Shown: piece by piece, positions 52,884 to 61,194 of the stretch
Layout: every line of letters begins with the position of its first letter
Position numbering within the stretch: position 1 is the first letter of the stretch
Assembly: GCF_012275375.1 (NCBI RefSeq)
Contig: NZ_JAAZQJ010000016.1
Span: 27,679-91,678 of the forward strand
Direction: 5' to 3'
Source: Dyella sp. SG609
GTDB taxonomy: Bacteria; Pseudomonadota; Gammaproteobacteria; Xanthomonadales; Rhodanobacteraceae
Length of the DNA stretch: 64,000 nucleotides
Position numbers and translations under genes: made by a program
Notes under the pieces: model-generated
Databases searched by the model: none
Seen by the model: the letters and a program-made list of their open reading frames with translations, nothing else
Told to the model about the DNA's origin: nothing

Positions 52884-53072
52884 TCAACCATCCGACTGTT
52901 CCTCGGGGCGCGCTTGCGGGCTGGTGCCGCAGGCCGGATGGCCGCAGCCGCACAAGGTCTCCGGCGCCTGGCTGCCCGCCGCCTTGCTGCAATGATCCCC
53001 GCAGAACTCTCCCTCGGACGGCACCGTGCATTTGCACGGCCGGTGTGCGCATTTGAAGCCGTTCTCTGCCAT
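52884..53072 (-). CDS. Small metallothionein-like Cys-rich protein
   Basis: A 62-residue peptide with eight Cys (8, 13, 15, 24, 28, 41, 43, 48) and three His, arranged as KCAHRPCKC, FCGDHC and CGCGHPAC. This resembles the short proteobacterial metallothionein-like family (CAHxxCxC...CxxxC...CxCGHxxC), which should hold zinc or copper thiolate clusters. The ATG at 53072 (MAENGFKC) is right before the first Cys; the frame stays open upstream without similarity. It is followed in the same direction by the DUF892 gene. Stress or metal buffering is inferred from composition. Confidence 0.82.
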   Translation of the reverse strand: MAENGFKCAHRPCKCTVPSEGEFCGDHCSKAAGSQAPETLCGCGHPACGTSPQARPEEQSDG

Positions 53073-53287
53073 GGCGCTTGCTCCTCGAACTGCAATGAGA
53101 GGTCCGCACTCTGGCGCCGCTGCCGTCCAGCGGCCGTGACCCGCGCGTGAGCGGCCCGGCAAAGCGGTAGCCCCGTATTCACGCGCCATCGCGCGGCATT
53201 AACGCCAGCGGACCCACCATTTATGCTTGAGCCTCGCCGCCTGGCGCGCGGTGCCGGGCGGCGATTTCGATGCGGAGGGCGGTACGG

Positions 53288-54577
53288 GTGACGCTTCCTC
53301 GCCAGGGTTATTTCGACGATCGCGAGCATGCCGCCGAGCAGCTCGCCGAAGCGCTGCTGGCCTATCGCGGCAGGCATCCGCTGGTGCTGGCGATTCCGCG
53401 CGGCGGCGTGCCGATCGGCCGCGTGCTGGCCGACCGGCTCGACGGCGATCTCGACGTGGTGCTGGTGCATAAGCTCGGCGCGCCGGGCCAGGAGGAATTC
53501 GCGGTCGGCGCGATCGGCGAGGACGGCCAGGTGCTGGTGGCCGAACATGCCGCGCGTGCCGGCGCCGACGCGGACTATCTGCGCGGCGAGGCCGCGCACC
53601 AGCTCGACGCGATCGCCCGCCGCCGCCAGCTGTACGACCCCCATCGCGAAGCTTTCGAGGTGGCCGGACGCATCGCCATCGTGGTGGACGACGGCCTCGC
53701 CACCGGCGCCACCATGCGCGCGGCGCTCACCGCGGTGCGCGCGCTGGGGCCGCAGTCGCTGGTCTGCGCCGTGCCCGTCGCTTCGTCGCGCAGCCTGGCG
53801 GAGCTGCGGCCGCTGTGCGACGACGTGGTCTGCCCGGCGTCGCCGCGCGACTTCGGCGCGGTGAGCCAGTACTACCGCGACTTTCCCGCGGTGACGGACG
53901 ACGAGGTGGTGCGCCTGCTGACGCGGCTGCAGGCGCCGGCCGGCGGCATGCAGACGGTGCGCATCCCGGCCGACGGCGTGCGCCTGGAAGGCGACCTGCA
54001 CGTGCCCGAACAGGCCAGGGGCCTGGTGGTGTTCGCGCATGGCAGCGGCAGCAGCCGTTTCAGTCCGCGCAACCGGCAGGTGGCGGAGGAACTCGGCAAG
54101 CACGGCATGGCCACGCTGCTGTTCGATCTGCTCGGTGCGGAAGAAGACATCGCGCTGGCATCGCGCTTCGATATCGAGCGCCTGGCCGGACGCCTGGAAG
54201 CCGCGGTGACCTGGGCGATGCGCCTGCCGTCGCTGGCGCGCTTGCCGCTGGGGCTGTTCGGCGCGAGCACCGGCGCGGCGGCCGCACTGGCGGTGGCGGC
54301 ACGCCTGCCGCGCGCGGTGCAGGCGGTGGTGTCGCGCGGCGGGCGGCCGGACCTGGCCGGCCATGGCGCGCTCGGCGAGGTGCAGGCACCGACCTTGCTG
54401 ATCGTCGGCGCGGCGGATACCGACGTGGTCGCACTCAACAAATCCGCGCTGGCCTCGATGACGCATACGGTCGAACTGGTGCTGGTGCCCGGCGCCACGC
54501 ATCTGTTCGACGAACCCGGCGCGCTGGAACATGTCGCTGCGCTGGCGGGTGCGTGGTTCCGCCAGTGGCTGCGGTAG
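53288..54577 (+). CDS. Phosphoribosyltransferase - dienelactone-hydrolase-like fusion
   Basis: A 429-residue two-domain protein. The N-terminal half (about 1-215) is a type I phosphoribosyltransferase: LAIPRGGVPIGRVLAD, VHKLGAPGQEEFAVGAI and the PRPP loop IVVDDGLATGATM. The C-terminal half (about 220-429) is an alpha/beta hydrolase: VVFAHGSGSSRFSPRN, nucleophile elbow LFGASTGAAAAL, Asp in VGAADTDVV and His in PGATHLFDE; the elbow Ser follows Ala-Ser-Thr, so the catalytic residue is less certain. The GTG at 53288 has GGAGG 9 bases upstream; an ATG at 53270 is an alternative without a binding site. The combination occurs in other bacteria but its reaction is unknown. Its TAG stop lies in a dispersed repeat. 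Confidence 0.87.
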   Translation: MTLPRQGYFDDREHAAEQLAEALLAYRGRHPLVLAIPRGGVPIGRVLADRLDGDLDVVLVHKLGAPGQEEFAVGAIGEDGQVLVAEHAARAGADADYLRGEAAHQLDAIARRRQLYDPHREAFEVAGRIAIVVDDGLATGATMRAALTAVRALGPQSLVCAVPVASSRSLAELRPLCDDVVCPASPRDFGAVSQYYRDFPAVTDDEVVRLLTRLQAPAGGMQTVRIPADGVRLEGDLHVPEQARGLVVFAHGSGSSRFSPRNRQVAEELGKHGMATLLFDLLGAEEDIALASRFDIERLAGRLEAAVTWAMRLPSLARLPLGLFGASTGAAAALAVAARLPRAVQAVVSRGGRPDLAGHGALGEVQAPTLLIVGAADTDVVALNKSALASMTHTVELVLVPGATHLFDEPGALEHVAALAGAWFRQWLR

Positions 54578-54652
54578 GTTGGGGTGAGCCGCAAGGCGAA
54601 CCCCAACGGCGCGGCAACGTTGGGGTTCGCCTTGCGGCTCACCCCAACCTAC
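54574..54652. repeat. Dispersed inverted repeat, family 3, copy 2 (carries both flanking stop codons)
   Basis: The arms begin GTAGGTTGGGGTGAGCCGC and mirror to the end at 54652 with very few mismatches around GGCGCGGCAACG. The TAG of the upstream gene (54575-54577) is bases 2-4 of the left arm and the TAG of the convergent methyltransferase (54649-54651) is the same bases of the right arm. Confidence 0.92.
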
Positions 54653-55542
54653 TCGAACAGCATCAGCACGGCGGGCGACCAGCTGTAGTCGTACAGCGCC
54701 TCGGTGCGCACGGTGGCATAGCCGGCCTCGCGCAATTCCTCCAGCCAGGCCTGGATCGGCTGCTCCCAGTTGGACGGCCGCGAGGCCTGCCGCAGCTGGC
54801 CCAGCAGCATCGGCGCGAGGAAGCCGCCCGCGACCAGCGGCGCATCTTCGCCATAGCCGGCGAGCGCGCGCTCGTAGCGCTGCGCGAGCGAATCGAAATA
54901 CTCCGCGCTGCGCGCTTCCAGCACCGGCACATCGAATTCCACCACGGCCAGCTGCCGCACATGCGGACGCAGGCGGCGCAAGGTGTCCTTGCGTTCGGCC
55001 GGCGGCAGCGATTGCAGGGCGAAGGTGGATTGCGCCAGGTCCCATTGCTGTTCCGGCCGCAGCGACGCGGCGAAATCCTGCGCGCCGATCGGCCAGGCGA
55101 GCAGATGATCGAGTGCGAGCGGGATCGTGCGCAGCGCTTCGCTGGCATGGCCGAGCAGGGCCGGCGACGGTTCCACCAGATCCAGCTGCGTCGGCGCGTG
55201 CCGCGCGCGCTGCAGGGCGGGGATCAGCGCCATGCCGTCGCCGCAGCCGATATCCAGCAATGAAGTCACCGGCAGCGTGTCGTAGAGGCGCGCCAGCGCC
55301 GTGCTGGTCGCTTCGTACAGCGGCACGTTGTCGCCGCCGCGGATAAACGCCTCGAACGCCGCCGGCTGATCGTAGGCCGCGCGCGCCTCGCCTTCGTCGA
55401 GCAGATCGAGCAGTGCCTGCGCCAGCAGCGCGCCATCGGCCACGGCTGCCTGCAGCGCGTCGCGCGCCTGCGCGGCGGCTTCGTGATGGGCGATCGCGGC
55501 CAGCGCATCGGCGAGGCGGCGAGTGGAAACGCTGTTCTGCAT
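54649..55542 (-). CDS. SAM-dependent methyltransferase (class I)
   Basis: A 297-residue protein. A helical N-terminal part (about 1-90) precedes the Rossmann core: motif I SLLDIGCGDGMALIPAL (about 93-109), motif II QLDLVEPSPALLGHA and motif post-II DLAQSTFALQSLPP. GYGEDAPLVAGGFL and the aromatic end YDYSWSPAVLMLFE may shape the substrate pocket. It stands alone between the convergent fusion gene and the divergent glk promoter region. The substrate is not recognisable. Confidence 0.88.
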   Translation of the reverse strand: MQNSVSTRRLADALAAIAHHEAAAQARDALQAAVADGALLAQALLDLLDEGEARAAYDQPAAFEAFIRGGDNVPLYEATSTALARLYDTLPVTSLLDIGCGDGMALIPALQRARHAPTQLDLVEPSPALLGHASEALRTIPLALDHLLAWPIGAQDFAASLRPEQQWDLAQSTFALQSLPPAERKDTLRRLRPHVRQLAVVEFDVPVLEARSAEYFDSLAQRYERALAGYGEDAPLVAGGFLAPMLLGQLRQASRPSNWEQPIQAWLEELREAGYATVRTEALYDYSWSPAVLMLFE

Positions 55543-55673
55543 GGGCGCGTCCTTTGGGAACAGGGGGTGTGGGGAGCAGGGCGTGCCGGGATCATGGCAC
55601 GGCCCCGCCAGACCCTCCTTTTTCTTTCAATTTCTTCCTTTTTTTTACGAAGCGGGCCTCGCGTAAGTCGTTG

Positions 55674-55702
55674 TTGCAGCGCGGCTTGCCACGATCTAAA
55701 TT
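55674..55702 (+). promoter_or_regulatory. Candidate promoter of glk - TonB receptor operon
   Basis: TTGCAG (55674-55679) and TAAATT (55697-55702) are 17 bases apart in an AT-rich patch, placing the start point about 60 bp before the glk ATG. A T-rich tract (55618-55648) lies upstream. Confidence 0.6.
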
Positions 55703-55770
55703 AAATATGAAATTCTGTTTCGCCAGTGAACATGGGTCGCCGGGGAGGCGGCCGGGAGGGCTGGGCGGCT

Positions 55771-56844
55771 ATGACACATCCAGTGGTTGCGAGCGTGCGA
55801 AACATCGAATCCGGCGAAGACCTCGCGTACTTCTCCGCGCCCACGGTGCGCGACGCCGATGCGCAGCGTCCGTTCCTGGCTGCCGATATCGGCGGCACCC
55901 ATGCGCGCCTCGGCCTGGTGGCGCCGCAGCTGGAAGGCGCGCCGCGCGTGCTGAGCTACCGCAGCTACCGCTGCGCGGACCATCCGCATCTCGACGGCAT
56001 CGTGCGGCAGTTCTGCGCGGAGCTGGACGCGCGTCCGCGCGAACTGGTGCTGGCCAGCGCGGGCTATCTGCATGCCGGCGTGGTGGTGAACCGCAATCTC
56101 GCCTGGCCGCTGGTGCCGGCCACGCTCGCGCAGGAACTGCGCCTGGAGCGCGTGCGCTTCCTCAACGATTTCGAAGCGCTGGCCCACGCCATCGCCTACG
56201 TCGACGAGCACAGCTCGGTGGCGCTGAAGACCGCGTTCGCGCCCGATGCGCAGCAAGGCCCCATCGCGGTGATCGGCCCGGGCACCGGCCTGGGCGCCGC
56301 GGTGTGGTTCCCCGGCGAGCCGCCGCGCGTGATCGCCACCGAGGCGGGGCAGATCCAGCTGGCCGCGCGCGGTGGCCTGGAGCGCGAAGTGCTCGACCGC
56401 ATCGCCGCGCCCGATTGCCACACGCCCTACGAAGCGGTGCTGTCCGGCCCCGGCCTGCATCGCCTGTATGCCGCGCTGTGCGCGGTGTACGACCGCTATC
56501 CCTCGTACGCCGAGCCGGCCGACGTGGTCGCCGCCGCGGAGGCCGGCGACGAAGTGGCCTACGAGACGCTGCAGATGTTCGGCGGCTGGATGGGTTCCTT
56601 CGCGGGCGACCTGGCCATGCTCTACGGCACCACCGGCGGCGTGTACCTGGCCGGCGGTTTTCTCTCGCGCATCGTCGACCTGCTGCGCTGCGGCCCCTTG
56701 GTCGAACGCTTCCTCGACAAGGGCGTGATGCGCCCGTTCCTGCACAAGGTCCCCATTCGCGTGGTGGACCACGGACAGCTCGGCGTCGTCGGTGCCGCCA
56801 GCTGGCATCTGCATACACGCACCGCGAAACAGGCGCCGGGATAA
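55771..56844 (+). CDS. glk: Glucokinase (Glk family)
   Basis: A 357-residue hexokinase-fold enzyme (E. coli Glk 321). The ATP phosphate-1 motif is FLAADIGGTHARLGL (about 33-47); LNDFEALAHA carries the catalytic Asp (about 132), GPGTGLGAAVW and TEAGQIQLA follow, and GGVYLAGGF is the adenosine motif. It phosphorylates imported glucose. GGGAGGG lies about 10 bases before ATG 55771; an earlier in-frame ATG at 55726 would add a Gly/Arg stretch. A TonB-dependent receptor gene follows 99 bp later, so this is a sugar uptake/utilisation pair. Confidence 0.93.
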   Translation: MTHPVVASVRNIESGEDLAYFSAPTVRDADAQRPFLAADIGGTHARLGLVAPQLEGAPRVLSYRSYRCADHPHLDGIVRQFCAELDARPRELVLASAGYLHAGVVVNRNLAWPLVPATLAQELRLERVRFLNDFEALAHAIAYVDEHSSVALKTAFAPDAQQGPIAVIGPGTGLGAAVWFPGEPPRVIATEAGQIQLAARGGLEREVLDRIAAPDCHTPYEAVLSGPGLHRLYAALCAVYDRYPSYAEPADVVAAAEAGDEVAYETLQMFGGWMGSFAGDLAMLYGTTGGVYLAGGFLSRIVDLLRCGPLVERFLDKGVMRPFLHKVPIRVVDHGQLGVVGAASWHLHTRTAKQAPG

Positions 56845-56943
56845 GGGCCGAACCGTCCGAGCGGGCGGAATCCACAGCACAGCGTCGCCGGCGCGCCTCC
56901 TGGGAGGGGGGGCCGCGGCAATCAACGAAAGGGGTGGGACCTG

Positions 56944-59661
56944 ATGATCAAGAACGGCAAGAAACTCCTGTGCGTCAGCATCCTGTGCGGCCTTGGCCTC
57001 GCCGGCGCCGCGCATGCGCAGAACGACACCGCCGCGCCGGCGCAGAACGGCAGCACCGCCGCCGGCAGCGGCGACAAGAGCAAGACCCCGCAGCAGCGCG
57101 CGCAGGAAAAGCAGGCGCAGAACCTCCAGCAGGTGACGGTGACCGGCTACCGCGAGAGCCTGGCCAAGGCGATCGAGATCAAGCGCAACGCCAATGCCAT
57201 CGTCGATGCGATCAACGCCGAGGACATCGGCAAGTTCCCCGACACCAACGCCGCCGAATCGCTGTCGCACCTGCCGGGCATCTCGGTGGACCGCCAGTTC
57301 GGCGAGGGCGAGAAGGTCAGCATCAACGGCACCGATCCGGCGCTCAACCGCGTGCTGATCAACGGCCAGACCATCGCTTCCGGCGACTGGGGCGGCAACC
57401 CCACCGACACCAGCGGACGCACCTTCAACTACACCCTGCTGTCGCCGGAAATCATCGGCAACATGCAGGTGTACAAGTCGCCCGAGGCGCATATCGACGA
57501 AGGCAGCATCGGCGGCACCGTTATCGTCAACACGCGCAAGCCGCTGGACCTGCCGGCCAACACCCTGCGCGGCTCGCTCGGCTACAGCTACAACGATCGC
57601 TCGCAGGAAGGCAATCCGCGCGGCTCCGTGCTGTGGAGCTGGAAGAACAGCGACAGCACCTTCGGCTTCCTCACCGCGGTCACGCACGACAAGGAAAACC
57701 TGTCGCGCGCCGGCATCGAGTTCTTCGGCTATTCCACCCCCGGCACCAGCATTCCGTCCACCGCCACCGTGCACGGCAGCGGCGACGTGGCCACCGCCAA
57801 GTACCCGGTGGGCATCAACAGCTCCTACTTCCAGCAGGTGCGCAAGCGCGACGGCATCCAGTCCGCGCTGCAGTGGCGGCCGGACGAAAAGAACGAGTTC
57901 AACCTCACCGGCATCTACGTGCGCGGCTCGTACAACAACTTCAGCGAATCGCGCTACGTCTGCCCGGGTTGCGGCGACACCAACAAGATCACCGACCTCA
58001 CGGTCAACAACGGCTACATCACCAATGCCACGGTGTCCGGCAATACCGGCATCGGCCAGCCGTATGCCGAGCTCGACGCCAACTACCGCATGTCGAAGGT
58101 GACCACCAAGAGCCTCAACCTGCGCCACGACTACAACGGCGACAAGTGGATCTTCACCAGCCAGGTCGGCTACACCGCCGCGCGCGGCGGCAAGGACCCC
58201 GAATACCTGATGAAGTACCTGCTGAATTCCGGCGGCTACAACTTCAGCTACGACGGCCGCAACACCGCGGTGAACTACGACAACGGCTCGGCCGCCAACT
58301 GGGGCCTGCCCGCCTCGCCGGCCGGTTCGCCGCCGGGCGATTCCACGCTCAACGGCAAGTACCAGGCCGGCGGCATCTACTACGAGACCACCAAGGACCG
58401 CGAGCGCTACGCCCAGTTCGACGCCAGCCGCGACCTGGAATGGGGCCCGATCTACCAGGTGCAGATGGGCTTCAAGTACATCAACCACGTGAACTCGCAG
58501 TTCTCGCAGGGCAACCGCATCAACACCACCGATGCGATCTCGCTGACCGATTTCGATCCGGGCACCACGCCGGGCAACCTGTACGACGGCCTGCACGCCG
58601 GCGGCGACCTGACCGACTGGCCGACCGCGAACCTGGGCACGGTGAAGTCCTACCTCAACGGCCAGCCGCAGGGTCCGTACAACATCAACTATCCGTCGAT
58701 CTACAACGTGCGCGAAATGACGCGCGACCTGTACACGCAGTTCAACTACAACGCCGGCGGTTTCCGCGGCAACTTCGGCGTGCGCTACGTGGACACCACC
58801 GACAAGTCCACCTACTACCAGTCGACCAGCGGCAGCGCGTACTACCTGACGCAGGGCAAGACGCACTATTACAAGCCGCTGCCCAGCTTCAACATCGCCT
58901 ACGACATCGACGACAGCAAGGTGGCGCGCTTCGGCGTGTCCAAGGTGATCGCGCGTCCGCGCTATGCGGACCTGGCCGGCTCGGTCTCGCTGAGCTGCAC
59001 CGGCGGCAACTGCACCGGCAGCGCGGGCAACCCGAACCTCAAGCCGTATTCGTCCACTAACTACGACCTGGCCGGCGAGTGGTACTTCGCGCCGTCCAGC
59101 ATGCTCGGCGCCGAGGTGTTCTACCGCAAGATCGGCAACTACATCGTCAGCACCACCGACGAGCGCACGTTCTTCGACCCGACCAATGGCCAGACCAACG
59201 TCTATACCATCACCTCGCCGGTGAACGTCTCCAACGCCAAGGTGCGCGGCATCTCCCTGCTGTACCAGCAGGACCTGGGCCACGGCTTCGGCGTGCAGAC
59301 CAACTACACCTATGCGCATGCCGACACCAGCACGGGCCTGAACCTGCCGTACCTGTCGAAGAACACCTTCAACATCATTCCGTACTTCGAGAAGGGGCCG
59401 TGGTCGGCGCGCGTCAACTACAGCTGGCGTTCGCCGTACTTCACCCAGATCGGCCGCCTCGATTCGCACGTGTTCGCCGACCAGTACAAGGAGCTGGACG
59501 TCAGCGCCTCGTACCAGGTGAACCAGTGGATGGCGGTGACCCTGAGCGCGACCAACCTGCTCGATTCCACCTACTACTGGTACAACGACGTGAAGTACGC
59601 GCCGATCGGCATGTACAAGAACGGCCGCACCTTCGCCGTTGGCGTCAACTTCAAGCTGTAA
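56944..59661 (+). CDS. TonB-dependent receptor, probably for carbohydrate
   Basis: A 905-residue outer-membrane transporter. The signal peptide ends at about residue 25 (AGAAHA-Q), then an Ala/Gln-rich spacer, a TonB box region LQQVTVTGYRESLAKAIEIK, the plug (about 75-230) with NAAESLSHLPGISVDRQFGEG and RVLINGQTIASGDWGG, and a 22-strand barrel ending AVGVNFKL. The opening pattern IxxKRNANAIVDAINAEDIGKFPDTNAAESL is that of Caulobacter/Xanthomonas sugar-type receptors. Pairing with glucokinase suggests uptake of a glucose-containing glycan; the ligand is unknown. A strong terminator follows. Two cysteines in YVCPGCGDTN form a possible disulfide in an outer loop. Confidence 0.95.
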   Translation: MIKNGKKLLCVSILCGLGLAGAAHAQNDTAAPAQNGSTAAGSGDKSKTPQQRAQEKQAQNLQQVTVTGYRESLAKAIEIKRNANAIVDAINAEDIGKFPDTNAAESLSHLPGISVDRQFGEGEKVSINGTDPALNRVLINGQTIASGDWGGNPTDTSGRTFNYTLLSPEIIGNMQVYKSPEAHIDEGSIGGTVIVNTRKPLDLPANTLRGSLGYSYNDRSQEGNPRGSVLWSWKNSDSTFGFLTAVTHDKENLSRAGIEFFGYSTPGTSIPSTATVHGSGDVATAKYPVGINSSYFQQVRKRDGIQSALQWRPDEKNEFNLTGIYVRGSYNNFSESRYVCPGCGDTNKITDLTVNNGYITNATVSGNTGIGQPYAELDANYRMSKVTTKSLNLRHDYNGDKWIFTSQVGYTAARGGKDPEYLMKYLLNSGGYNFSYDGRNTAVNYDNGSAANWGLPASPAGSPPGDSTLNGKYQAGGIYYETTKDRERYAQFDASRDLEWGPIYQVQMGFKYINHVNSQFSQGNRINTTDAISLTDFDPGTTPGNLYDGLHAGGDLTDWPTANLGTVKSYLNGQPQGPYNINYPSIYNVREMTRDLYTQFNYNAGGFRGNFGVRYVDTTDKSTYYQSTSGSAYYLTQGKTHYYKPLPSFNIAYDIDDSKVARFGVSKVIARPRYADLAGSVSLSCTGGNCTGSAGNPNLKPYSSTNYDLAGEWYFAPSSMLGAEVFYRKIGNYIVSTTDERTFFDPTNGQTNVYTITSPVNVSNAKVRGISLLYQQDLGHGFGVQTNYTYAHADTSTGLNLPYLSKNTFNIIPYFEKGPWSARVNYSWRSPYFTQIGRLDSHVFADQYKELDVSASYQVNQWMAVTLSATNLLDSTYYWYNDVKYAPIGMYKNGRTFAVGVNFKL

Positions 59662-59680
59662 CGCCAAACTTTTAGGCGCC

Positions 59681-59732
59681 GGGCCGGTCACGGCGGGATA
59701 TCTCCCCTCTGCCGCGGCCGGCCCCTTTTTTT
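59681..59732 (+). terminator. Rho-independent terminator after the TonB receptor gene
   Basis: GGGCCGG (59681-59687) pairs with CCGGCCC (59718-59724), with further GC pairing inside, followed by an unbroken run of seven Ts. It lies 19 bp after the stop. Confidence 0.85.
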
Positions 59733-59943
59733 ATCCCGCCGGTTCATGCCACCGGAAGGTCCCGGAAATGTGCGCGCAACGACATTTCCAGCCAGAGGCC
59801 CGGGTAAAAGCCGTGCCCGCGTGGTCGATTCGCCGGCCAGCCGCTATGATCTTGCGCTTCGCCTCGGCCCAGGGTGGGCTGCGAGGTGTGTTCGCGTTGC
59901 CGTCGGCACGGCGCGCGTCATCGGCATGCAGGGAGACGCAGCG

Positions 59944-61128
59944 ATGGAAGGCCTTACCCCCAGGGACATGGACGTGCTCGGCCACTATGCCCGCCAGGGC
60001 AACCGCGAGCGCTACTGGAACTACCTGGCAAGGCACGAAGGCGCCGACGGCTACGGCCTGCTCGCGCTGGGCGCGGTGCGCAACGACAGCACGCCGGGCG
60101 CCGTCGCCAATCTCTATGCGCAGAACTACGCCTACAGCCGCAACCACACCATCCTGAGCGAACGCGGCTGGGAGGAATTCGGCCAGGACCTGGTGCGCGT
60201 GGACTACGCGCGCCGCGCCGCGCATTTCAACGGCGGCGCGCCGGAGCTGGCGCTCAACCTGCCGGTGAAGGACGTGCAGGAGACCTACACCGAAGCCTTC
60301 GCGCGCAAGCGCATCGACGCGGACGCCTGGACGCCCAACCGCCTGCTCGACGCCGCGCGCCGCCACGGCGGCGAGACCGCGACCGAAGGCGCCTGGCGCA
60401 GCATGCTCGACGGCGGCCGCCTCGGCGCCTGGCGCGGCTACGACACGCTCACCGCGGTGGTCGCCGCGTACGGCGACGACGAGATGCGCCGTGCCGAGTA
60501 CGTCAAGGACATGGGCGTGGCCTACGCCGGCGCCATGGCCGCCACGCCGCAGGTCGACCCGGACCGCATCCAGCGCGGCGACGACCGCTACGCCTTCGAT
60601 CCGCACAGCCGGCAGTGGCAGCACGACGTGGCGGGGCCGGTGACCGATCCCAAGGAACGCGCGGAGCTGGACGATGCGCGCCAGGTGCGCCTGGAGCGCG
60701 CGCAGAAGCTGCGTGAGATCCATCCGGCGGACCGCTTCCACGAACTTGCCGCCAGCCCGTTCGCACTGTCCGAACGCACGCCGTCCGCACCGCCGGTTGC
60801 GGAGCCCGCCGCCGCAACGCTCGCCGCGCGCGACATCGCACCGGCGCTCTACGACGAGTTGAAGCCGCAGCTGCCCCCCGGCTTGCCGGAAGACCGCCTT
60901 GCCCAGGTCACGCTCGCCGCGAAGGAAGGCGGCATCAAGGCCGGCCACGTGCGCGCCGTGCTGGTGGAGAACGACACCGTCTATATCGCCGGCCGCATTC
61001 CCGGCATGCTCGGCCAGGTCGACCTGGCCAGGCCCGCGCCGCCGCTGCAGGAAAGCCTGCAGCGCTCGGCCGCGCTGGATCAGCGGCAGGAAGCACAGGC
61101 CGCGCCGCAGGGGCCCAAGCTGGGATAA
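59944..61128 (+). CDS. XVIPCD-like protein, putative type IV secretion effector
   Basis: A 394-residue soluble protein without signal peptide. The N-terminal domain (about 1-180; YWNYLARHEGADGYGLLALGAVRND, ERGWEEFGQDLVRVDYARR, DAWTPNRLLDAARRHGG) I recall from Xanthomonad proteins linked to the antibacterial type IV secretion system. The C-terminal part (about 215-394) has the general build of XVIPCD, the VirD4-recognition domain: KLREIHPADRFHELA, then LAQVTLAAKEGGIKAGHVRAVLVENDTVYIAG and a Pro/Gln-rich end PPLQESLQRSAALDQRQ. The ATG at 59944 has GGGAG at 8 bases. No T4SS gene and no obvious immunity lipoprotein lie next to it. The toxic activity, if any, cannot be named. Confidence 0.75.
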   Translation: MEGLTPRDMDVLGHYARQGNRERYWNYLARHEGADGYGLLALGAVRNDSTPGAVANLYAQNYAYSRNHTILSERGWEEFGQDLVRVDYARRAAHFNGGAPELALNLPVKDVQETYTEAFARKRIDADAWTPNRLLDAARRHGGETATEGAWRSMLDGGRLGAWRGYDTLTAVVAAYGDDEMRRAEYVKDMGVAYAGAMAATPQVDPDRIQRGDDRYAFDPHSRQWQHDVAGPVTDPKERAELDDARQVRLERAQKLREIHPADRFHELAASPFALSERTPSAPPVAEPAAATLAARDIAPALYDELKPQLPPGLPEDRLAQVTLAAKEGGIKAGHVRAVLVENDTVYIAGRIPGMLGQVDLARPAPPLQESLQRSAALDQRQEAQAAPQGPKLG

Positions 61129-61194
61129 GCGCGCTGCGCTAAAGTCGCGCCTTTCCGGCGCCGCGCGGTGCGCGCCGGCCATGGCGGGACACCG

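Noticed and set aside
55413..59060. A 1215-codon plus-strand frame across glk and the TonB receptor gene
   Set aside because: Arg/Gln-rich shadow in another frame of the two recognised genes.
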